Below, piece after piece: positions 1-5,793 of a DNA stretch of 15,584 nucleotides; position 1 is the first letter of the stretch, and each line of letters begins with the position of its first letter. Both the position numbers and the translations under genes were made by a program. The stretch is from contig WQTY01000009.1 of assembly GCA_009786045.1 (NCBI GenBank), positions 1 through 15,584 of the forward strand. Reading direction: 5' to 3'. The notes below the pieces were generated by a model, which was given only the letters and a program-made list of their open reading frames with translations, was not told the DNA's origin and did no database searches. Source of the stretch: Pseudomonadota bacterium. GTDB lineage: Bacteria > Myxococcota_A > Bradymonadia > UBA4248.

Positions 1-1
1 C

Positions 2-250
2 AGAGCTTGCGAAGCTGGCTACACCCGCATTGATAACACCTGCAAAGCTGATTGTGGCGGGAGCTCAGGCATGTGTGCTGTGAATGAGGGGTGCAACACC
101 GCTACAAATACGTGTGAGTGTGGACCGAATAGTGGTTCTTGCTCTGGTTCCCATAAGTGCTGCTTCGCAGCGGTTTCTGGACTCACATTTTATGGTTGCT
201 TTGCAGAGAGCGGCGAGTACGGCGGTATTCACTATGTTTGCCCACAATAA
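2..250 (+). CDS. C-terminus of a Cys-rich, probably secreted protein (5' end outside window)
   Basis: An open frame enters from the left edge and ends at TAA 248-250, giving 82 residues with 13 cysteines. Its final part (KCC, then GC, then a terminal CP) matches the layout of the end of the next gene, which has KCC, RC and a terminal CP. Both also have a Cys-rich stretch with CxC just before (CEC here, CQC there). The two genes therefore look like tandem paralogues sharing a disulfide-rich C-terminal module. The next gene starts 18 bases downstream, so they are probably co-transcribed. The N-terminus, and with it any signal peptide, is not visible. The function is unknown; a surface-exposed, disulfide-bonded protein is an inference from the Cys content. 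Confidence 0.8.
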   Translation, partial: RACEAGYTRIDNTCKADCGGSSGMCAVNEGCNTATNTCECGPNSGSCSGSHKCCFAAVSGLTFYGCFAESGEYGGIHYVCPQ

Positions 251-268
251 GAAGAGGAGGAAAAGTTG

Positions 269-2161
269 ATGAAAACACAAAGAAAAAAGCGATATCTGGG
301 CACTGTACTTGTGTTTGGTGCCGCGTTGATGACCTCTGGGTTGGTGGGGTGTATGTGGGATAGCGAGACACACGATACCTTTGTTAACATTGACGGTACT
401 GTTGCACCCGAGTGCAAGGGGCTTAAGCAGGTCAGGATGCGGGATGACACAATCTGCATAGCTGAGGTGTGCCCTGGAAAAGACTGTGAGGCGGATTGCA
501 TGAACATCAAAGGGCTGAAAAAAGTTTTTGCAAACGAACGATGCCCAGCCAATTATCAGTGCGATGCGGCAAAAAAGGAGTGCTACATGGATGCGGCGCC
601 GCTCAAATGCAAAGAAAACGAATGCAAACAATTTATCGTGGGTCAGGGAGATGTATGCCTAAACACTGCCGACAGGTGCGGCAATCATTGTTTAGACTGC
701 AATAAACGCGGCGGTGCCGAGAAAGGGCGATGTGAAGGTGGGGCGTGCATCATTGAGGAATGCGCGCTTGGTTTCCACATGCTGAAAGATGACACTGGCA
801 CTGTCTCTTGCTCGCTTAATAATTTTAACAAATGTGGAAATCCCAGGGAAGTCAAAGTCATCAGGGATTGTGAAAAAGAGCTTAATGCATCCAGGGGGGA
901 TTGTACCAATAAAGGCGAGTGCATCGTGTCCAGCTGTAAGACTGGTTTTCACCTTAACGATGGCAAGTGTGATCCGAATACCACCAAAGCCTGTGGCTCG
1001 CCGCATAATAATTGCGAGGTGAGAGGCTGGGCAGGAGGCGAATGCAAAAGTGACGGTCTAACCGTTAGCTGTGTGGCAACATCTTGTGATCCGGAGTTTT
1101 GCTTGCAAAAACCAGAGAATGTCTGCATTGATGGCAGGCGCAATGCCAATGCATGTGGAGCAGGCCCTGCAAACCCTGAGTGTAGACCGTGCTCCGAAAT
1201 TGAGAGTTGCCTTTCTGGGGGCTGTGTTGTGACCCATTGTGCGGGCTGTACCGACGAGGATACAGGTGCTTGTCTTATCGATGAAAACACTCAATGTGGT
1301 CGTTCATGTTCGAATTGCACGTTCGCGGATGGTATAGGCACCGGCAAGGGTACATGTGTCGATGGAAGCTGCGTCATCGTTTGCAATGAAGGCTATCACC
1401 GTACCACCATTGCAGGGACAACGACGTGTGAACCCAACACGCGTTACGCTTGTGGTGCCCCGTTGCACGATTGCACTCAAACACTAGGTTGGGGCAGCGG
1501 TGATTGCAATGCAACGCTTGGAAAGTGCAACGCAACTTCGTGTGTGGGGAACTTTCATCATCTTGTTGTTGAGGAGGTTGGACAATGCAACGAAGATACG
1601 GTGAGGAGCTGTGGTTTTCATGATAGAGACTGTACCACGCGGGAAGGTTGGGCTCAGTGGAGTACAGGGGACTGCATTGGCAAGCAGTGTGTGTTGCAAA
1701 GCTGTAAACCCGGTTCTTGCATCACCGGTACAGGTGATGGCAGAGCGTGTGTGCCGGGTACCAACAATGCTGATACCTGTGGCATAGATGGGCAAGATTG
1801 CTCGCGCTGTCCCTCTGGGCAAGATTGTTTTGACGGCAAGTGCGTGCCGGTCGAGTGCTCTGACACACGACCTTGCCATGAGCCGCACGGACGAACTATG
1901 TGGTGCGATAAAGGGATTTGCAAACATAAAGATTGTGCTACTGGCTACACTGGTGATGATTGTCGGGTAACCTGTAATAGTAGACTCTGTCCCGCCTTTG
2001 AGTTTTGCGGAGGCAGTAATGATGCATGTCAATGTGTCGCTAATGCATCAGGCAATACTGGTTGCAAGACAGACCAAAAATGCTGCATGAACAAAACAAC
2101 AGGTATCCACAGATGTGAGTCTAGCAGCCAAACGAGCACAGATGCGCTCCTTTGTCCTTAG
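269..2161 (+). CDS. Large Cys-rich repeat lipoprotein
   Basis: This is a 630-aa protein. A basic N-terminus (MKTQRKKR) and hydrophobic stretch end in a lipobox, LVGC, with Cys at residue 28, so the mature protein should be lipidated and lie outside the cytoplasm. About 80 residues (roughly 13%) are Cys. At least four imperfect repeats of 50-58 residues begin near residues 165, 223, 372 and 425. Each follows the plan GF/YH...C..N....CG.....C......G.C....C. Shorter C..C....C..G.CV...C half units lie between them. The last 65 residues form a separate module ending KCC...RC...CP, shared with the upstream gene. ATG 269 is chosen over TTG 266 because GAGGAGG at 254-260 lies 8 bases before it. No enzyme motif is visible. 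The disulfide-bonded surface or adhesive role is inferred, not shown. Confidence 0.88.
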   Translation: MKTQRKKRYLGTVLVFGAALMTSGLVGCMWDSETHDTFVNIDGTVAPECKGLKQVRMRDDTICIAEVCPGKDCEADCMNIKGLKKVFANERCPANYQCDAAKKECYMDAAPLKCKENECKQFIVGQGDVCLNTADRCGNHCLDCNKRGGAEKGRCEGGACIIEECALGFHMLKDDTGTVSCSLNNFNKCGNPREVKVIRDCEKELNASRGDCTNKGECIVSSCKTGFHLNDGKCDPNTTKACGSPHNNCEVRGWAGGECKSDGLTVSCVATSCDPEFCLQKPENVCIDGRRNANACGAGPANPECRPCSEIESCLSGGCVVTHCAGCTDEDTGACLIDENTQCGRSCSNCTFADGIGTGKGTCVDGSCVIVCNEGYHRTTIAGTTTCEPNTRYACGAPLHDCTQTLGWGSGDCNATLGKCNATSCVGNFHHLVVEEVGQCNEDTVRSCGFHDRDCTTREGWAQWSTGDCIGKQCVLQSCKPGSCITGTGDGRACVPGTNNADTCGIDGQDCSRCPSGQDCFDGKCVPVECSDTRPCHEPHGRTMWCDKGICKHKDCATGYTGDDCRVTCNSRLCPAFEFCGGSNDACQCVANASGNTGCKTDQKCCMNKTTGIHRCESSSQTSTDALLCP

Positions 2162-2196
2162 GCAGGCTCGTTTTGGGTCTGTTACCTCTCCCACAA

Positions 2197-2244
2197 GCGA
2201 TGCGCAAGCATCGCAGGGAACGTGGAGGAGCAAAGCTCCTCCAC
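2197..2244. repeat. Two adjacent perfect hairpins in an intergenic gap
   Basis: The 118-base gap between two + strand genes holds two perfect inverted repeats. The first is GCGATGC-GCAA-GCATCGC (2197-2214), a 7-bp stem closed by a GCAA loop. The second is GTGGAGGAGC-AAA-GCTCCTCCAC (2222-2244), a 10-bp stem. An A-run follows the second one, not a T-run, so on the + strand this is not a standard intrinsic terminator. It could be an mRNA stability or processing element, or a small mobile repeat. It ends 35 bases before the next start codon. Confidence 0.7.
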
Positions 2245-2279
2245 AAAAATACAACTTTCATAAATTTAAGGAGATAACG

Positions 2280-2843
2280 ATGAAGACACGATCGATAAGG
2301 CAAGTTGCAGGTTTGGTTGGCACGTTGATATTTACTTTTGTATGCACCTTTGGTGCGGTGAATGCCCATGCCGAGGGGGCGCCGGCGGCTGGCGAGACGA
2401 TTGCTATGGCAGACAGCGAACCGATCAACGATGCCCTTAAAATCGCGGGTTGGACGACCCTTGGCGTGGGCGTGGCCACTTTGATCACGGCGGGTGTGAT
2501 TACGGGTTTGCAGGTTGATCTCCAAAAGTCGATGGAAGACTCTGTCAATCAATATGAAGCAGCTTTTGGGGGGCTGGATCCACAGATGAGCAGCTGGGAA
2601 CTTGTCAGTGGCATTTTTAAGGGAAAAACCATTGATGATGGCGAAGCATTGGGGCGAAGGTTTGAGACCACGAACATTGTGCTCTGGTCGGTGGGCGGTG
2701 TTTTGACGGCTGCCGGTGTGGTAATGACGTGTTTGGGGTATTTGTATGACTTTGGCAGTGACGATGCACTGTCGGGCATGCCTGCGGTGAATTTTGCGGT
2801 CACGCCCGAGTATCAGGGTGTGTCGTTGGGATGGCGGTTTTAG
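2280..2843 (+). CDS. Small exported membrane protein of unknown function
   Basis: This is a 187-aa protein. The frame is open back to 2115, but ATG 2280 is preceded by a good AAGGAG (about 2267-2273), and a signal peptide begins exactly there (MKTRSIRQ, hydrophobic core, likely cleavage after AHA near residue 35). Two hydrophobic segments follow: IAGWTTLGVGVATLITAGVI near residues 56-75 and a second near 141-164 (TNIVLWSVGGVLTAAGVVMT). Between them is a polar loop of about 65 residues. The C-terminus ends VSLGWRF. Two glycine-rich membrane hairpins around a variable loop are common in myxobacterial envelope proteins, often as tails of PEGA-domain proteins; that comparison is from memory. It follows the Cys-rich lipoprotein on the same strand. 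Its stop overlaps the stop of the convergent gene by 4 bases. Function unknown. Confidence 0.8.
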   Translation: MKTRSIRQVAGLVGTLIFTFVCTFGAVNAHAEGAPAAGETIAMADSEPINDALKIAGWTTLGVGVATLITAGVITGLQVDLQKSMEDSVNQYEAAFGGLDPQMSSWELVSGIFKGKTIDDGEALGRRFETTNIVLWSVGGVLTAAGVVMTCLGYLYDFGSDDALSGMPAVNFAVTPEYQGVSLGWRF

Positions 2844-3694
2844 GGGCGACAACTCGGCAGCTCTTCGATGTCGTAATCCTTCGTAATGAGGAAGGCACGC
2901 GTTTCCTGCCTGGGCCGGGGCTGCCGGCACGACCTGTCTGGATGACAAGGATGATTGCGCGTTTGGAGCGCCAGCTCAATGCAAATGCCACGGCGATGAC
3001 GATGGCGTTTGGAGTCAATTAGATCCATACTCTTACCAACCATCCCCCAACACAAAATATACGCAAATGCCTTGGTAGGAAAAGGTTTCGGTTTATCTGA
3101 GATAACCTTGAGCGTTCGAAAGATTTCGGCAACGCTCTCTCTCGATGGCAAAAGCATGGTTTGTGCATTCATGTCGACTATGAAGGTATCCACCACCTTA
3201 TTCGCAGGGTATTCACCAACATAATAAGAACCAGATACCCACGGCCCAAAGGCTTGAGCAAACCCCCCCACTCTAACCGTAACTTCATCAAAGGCTACAT
3301 TTAGAGCCTTGGCAATGATTTGTTGAATTGGCGCACGTTCTTCATCACAAAAATAGTAATCCCTCCAGCGCACGTCCTTCTTTTTGCTTAAGTCGTCATC
3401 ACGGCAATTGACATCATGGTGAACGGCTTTGTCGGGCTGGGCATTTTCCTTTTCAGCAAGCAAATCAGGTATAGTGTCAGACGCCTGAGCCACTGGTTCT
3501 TTGACTTCTTGTGGGGCACTCACCTCACTTTCGGGCTGTATCTCCATCTTTTCGGTGCTCATATCCGGCTCTACCTCCACCACTCGTTCATCTTCAGGCG
3601 GCTGTGACATAACAGGTCTGTTCTGACAACCCAAGGTTGTCGTGACTATAGCCCAAAAAGCCGCACACAGAACGATCCCAAGTTTCTTGACCAT
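2840..3694 (-). CDS. Putative lipoprotein, partner of the metallopeptidase; repeat-derived tail
   Basis: This is a 284-aa protein. A signal sequence (MVKKLGIVLCAAFWAIV) leads to TTTLGC, a lipoprotein-like but non-canonical box (Thr at -3) with Cys at residue 23. An acidic, Pro/Glu-rich linker spans about residues 30-105. A compact domain follows at about 110-225, with repeated aromatic-glycine patterns (VRVGGFAQAFGPWVSGSYYVG). After residue 228 the sequence turns abruptly Arg/His/Pro-rich (RHRHRRG, then CHPDRSCR), typical of translated dispersed repeat DNA. The native C-terminus has probably been replaced. The start is supported by AGGAG six bases upstream, and this site overlaps the stop codon of the metallopeptidase gene, so translation is likely coupled. 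A role as immunity, anchoring or inhibitory partner of the peptidase is only an inference from gene order. Confidence 0.75.
   Translation of the reverse strand: MVKKLGIVLCAAFWAIVTTTLGCQNRPVMSQPPEDERVVEVEPDMSTEKMEIQPESEVSAPQEVKEPVAQASDTIPDLLAEKENAQPDKAVHHDVNCRDDDLSKKKDVRWRDYYFCDEERAPIQQIIAKALNVAFDEVTVRVGGFAQAFGPWVSGSYYVGEYPANKVVDTFIVDMNAQTMLLPSRESVAEIFRTLKVISDKPKPFPTKAFAYILCWGMVGKSMDLIDSKRHRHRRGICIELALQTRNHPCHPDRSCRQPRPRQETRAFLITKDYDIEELPSCRP
2860..3018. repeat. Dispersed-repeat-like sequence forming the 3' end of the lipoprotein gene
   Basis: This segment translates on either strand into the Pro/Arg-rich phrases usual for intergenic repeats (FLPGPGLPARPVWM on +, CHPDRSCRQPRPR on -). It is unlike the coding sequence on either side. 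GATGAC followed by GCGTTTGGAG occurs twice, at 2941-2968 and 2995-3014, so part of it looks duplicated. CCGG-GGCTG-CCGG gives a small dyad inside. The edges are estimates from where the protein changes character. No second copy lies in this window, so repeat status rests on resemblance. Confidence 0.5.
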
Positions 3695-3703
3695 CGTGAT
3701 CTC

Positions 3704-5332
3704 CTATGGCTTCTTTGGCGTTTTTGGCTTTGCTGTCTCCATTGACTTATCTGCCCGGCAAAGTGGATCGTCGCTATGGAGTCCATTTGCCTCGAACCAG
3801 GCACGGCGAGCAGGATCGACACCCTTGCCATTGGTGGCATGGTAGGTCGCAAAGACCTCAGCAAACTCTTCGCCAGGTGTTCTGAATTGATAGCCGCTGT
3901 ACTTCGACTTGCGCGCGGCATGGTTGTACGAATACCAGGCATAACCTTCATAGCCTTCGTGGATATGAACGCCTTTGGCGACTCTGTAACTGCTTTCAGC
4001 CTCTTGACCAAACCATGGCTCCGCCACGGCATGGGCATTCAGAAAGCGATTGTAGGCATCCGAACGCTTAAGTTTAGTTTCGAGCCTGGTCTTTGATTGT
4101 GAATCAGTGTCAGGATGCGAAAAATGGTTCTTCGTTTCAGCGACGATAGTTTTGTTGACCGGCTCAACTACTCTACCTCCGGCTTTTTCAACCCCATCTC
4201 TAAACACGTACACCAATGCCATATCGATAAAGGCCTTTTCGCCGGTTTTGGCGTCGCTTGGGTAGGGCTTAGGGCTGTTTTCGGTGATGATGTTGATGAT
4301 CCTATTCATGTCACTGCGTGGATACTCATTCCAGTCCGAAAACTTTCGGAATGCTGGCCTTTTCGAGTACTGCTGGTTTTTGTCGAGGACGTGCGCTATC
4401 TCGTGCAGGGTTGTCGTGTTGTTAAGATTTAACCCTCGCATTCTGTCAGATTTGGATGTCGTGTACAGGCCGTCTTCGACGGCATTTTTGTCGCCCAGCT
4501 CAAGATGGACATGGCCGTCGTCGGCGTTCGCGAACCCGCTGTTGCCGTCGGTAAGGTTGGATGTCGTGAAAACCTTAAGCTGCGATACACGGCTTGGCGG
4601 CAGCTTGAGCAAGATGTCATAGATTTGTTTTGCACCCTCAATCGTCCAGGGTATCTCTGTTTTACCCGCCTGCTGCAAATTATATCGGATAATAAGGCTC
4701 CGGGCCGAACCCAATTGGATTTCGAAGCGCCCAAAAAAGGCAATTTCGGCAATTTTGATATCCGTGATTTGGGGATAGACGGCGTCAATGAGTGCATGCC
4801 GCATTTGTTTGTTGGCGTTGGACGCAATGACCTGCATGGCGGCTGCATCCCTGGCCATCGCCACCATGAGCTGATACACGTCTGCGTCACAGGCTGTCAG
4901 ATGCGTCAGATTGCCAATGTTGCTCGCACAGCCCACCAGCTGTTTCTGACTCTCCAGTGTACCACGAAGCGGCGTGCTTAAAATCTGCGACAAAGTCTGA
5001 CCCAGCGTCTTGACTTCTGCCACCACGGACTTGCCTTTCAGAATACCCTGCAAAAGCTGGGCAACGATTTCACCGTCGGTAGGTGCTGCATTGCCCTGAG
5101 CAGCGGGTGCCGGCTGGGCATTCGGGTTGGGCGATCTTGCCTGTGTATCGACATAAGCGGGCGAGGGTACGCCGCGGTTTGACATCGGCGAGTGCTGCTG
5201 TTCGTATGGTGACGGCGGCAGGTAGCTGCCTCTGACAGGCGATGGGGAGTTCGCAAACAGCAAAGACGTGGAGTAACGGCTATTGCTGCTCTGCACGTTT
5301 GTCGAAGGTGTTCCAGTTTTAACATCACCCAT
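3704..5332 (-). CDS. Putative gluzincin-type zinc metallopeptidase without signal peptide
   Basis: This is a 542-aa protein. Residues 1-85 are a Pro/Ser/Gln/Asn-rich, presumably disordered leader with no signal peptide. Residues 86-250 look mainly helical. The catalytic part contains TTLHEIAHVLD (HEIAH at 310-314, bases 4391-4405), giving two zinc-binding His and the catalytic Glu. About 175 residues later comes GEEFAEVFATYH (487-498), which could supply the third zinc ligand as Glu. This HExxH plus later E-x-FAE-x-FA-x-Y layout recalls the anthrax lethal factor / PPEP-like peptidases (family knowledge). The tail is Lys/Pro-rich. ATG 5332 is chosen because GGAGG (5338-5342) lies 5 bases upstream; GTG 5344 would put that site inside the gene. 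A toxin or effector role is inferred from the architecture and the coupled downstream lipoprotein. Peptidase fold confidence is good, target unknown. Confidence 0.8.
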   Translation of the reverse strand: MGDVKTGTPSTNVQSSNSRYSTSLLFANSPSPVRGSYLPPSPYEQQHSPMSNRGVPSPAYVDTQARSPNPNAQPAPAAQGNAAPTDGEIVAQLLQGILKGKSVVAEVKTLGQTLSQILSTPLRGTLESQKQLVGCASNIGNLTHLTACDADVYQLMVAMARDAAAMQVIASNANKQMRHALIDAVYPQITDIKIAEIAFFGRFEIQLGSARSLIIRYNLQQAGKTEIPWTIEGAKQIYDILLKLPPSRVSQLKVFTTSNLTDGNSGFANADDGHVHLELGDKNAVEDGLYTTSKSDRMRGLNLNNTTTLHEIAHVLDKNQQYSKRPAFRKFSDWNEYPRSDMNRIINIITENSPKPYPSDAKTGEKAFIDMALVYVFRDGVEKAGGRVVEPVNKTIVAETKNHFSHPDTDSQSKTRLETKLKRSDAYNRFLNAHAVAEPWFGQEAESSYRVAKGVHIHEGYEGYAWYSYNHAARKSKYSGYQFRTPGEEFAEVFATYHATNGKGVDPARRAWFEANGLHSDDPLCRADKSMETAKPKTPKKP

Positions 5333-5387
5333 GGCATCCTCCACCTAACGGTCGGATATGATTTTCAAGCCCAATGACAGTTGTTTT

Positions 5388-5416
5388 ATTGTAGAGCATT
5401 TTCTCGAATCCGTCAC
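5388..5416 (-). promoter_or_regulatory. Candidate sigma-70-type promoter for the metallopeptidase unit
   Basis: On the - strand GTGACG (5416-5411) and TACAAT (5393-5388) are separated by 17 bases. The -10 box matches TATAAT at five of six positions and the -35 box matches TTGACA at four of six. It would start transcription near 5381, about 50 bases before ATG 5332. Position and spacing are right, but this is pattern only. Confidence 0.42.
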
Positions 5417-5470
5417 TTCATAATGATATGTCTGCCACAGGAAGCGAGGGCAGACTTGCCATTGATACGA

Positions 5471-5765
5471 ACCACCCCGGCGCTCTGCGCCACCCCTCCA
5501 ATGGAGGGGAATTAAGATGCACCATCGCCCACAGGTGATGCGCGAACCCCTCCGTCGGCTATCGCCGCCACCTCCCCTTTCAGGGGAGGCTTTGCAGGGG
5601 GTTCCACCTCTTGTCGGCTCTGTCGACATTCCCCTCGGAGAGGGGGACAGCGGGGCGTTGCGGGGCGGCGTTTGAGCCCCGCAGAGGGGGTAGACGCGTA
5701 TCGACAGTAGGGGCAGAACATCTTCTGCCCCCTGTCGATAGCGGCGCAGGGGGCGCGGCCCCCTC
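5471..5765. repeat. Composite GC-rich hairpin array between polA and the metallopeptidase gene
   Basis: The 449-base gap 5345-5793 carries no convincing gene. From about 5471 it is packed with perfect inverted repeats: GGCGC-TCT-GCGCC (5479-5491), CCCCTCC-AAT-GGAGGGG (5493-5509), CCTCCCCT-TTC-AGGGGAGG (5571-5589), CCCCTC-GGA-GAGGGG (5631-5645), a 42-base bipartite hairpin (5699-5740) and AGGGGGC-GCG-GCCCCCT (5748-5764). A CCTC/GAGG core recurs. Similar C-rich intergenic repeats are known from many genomes. The T-run next to the last hairpin lies on the wrong side of it for a polA terminator. Likely a non-autonomous palindromic repeat or a mosaic of several. The frames that cross it are artefacts. 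Confidence 0.72.
5699..5740. repeat. 42-base bipartite hairpin
   Basis: The outer arms TATCGACAG (5699-5707) and CTGTCGATA (5732-5740) pair perfectly. A two-base TA bulge (5708-5709) separates them from the inner arms GGGGCAGAA (5710-5718) and TTCTGCCCC (5723-5731), with loop CATC. That is 18 paired positions with one bulge. This is the longest dyad in the window and lies inside the hairpin array beside polA. Confidence 0.8.
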
Positions 5766-5793
5766 AAAAAATGCCATAAACAATTGGTTCTCT

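Noticed and set aside
2222..2244. 10-bp hairpin as an intrinsic terminator of the Cys-rich lipoprotein gene
   Set aside because: The 3' flank on the + strand is an A-run, not a T-run, and the next gene may be in the same transcript.
2121..2948. 275-aa - strand open frame opposite the small exported protein
   Set aside because: The + strand gene has a signal peptide and ribosome site; the antisense peptide is Arg/Pro/His-rich without any recognisable motif.
5345..5767. Open frame of 140 aa on the - strand across the hairpin array
   Set aside because: Its peptide is Arg/Gly/Pro-rich text from palindromic repeats, and the stretch carries no gene-like signals.
5748..5771. GC-rich hairpin with an A/T-run as the terminator of polA
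   Set aside because: Read on the - strand, the T-run comes before the stem instead of after it.
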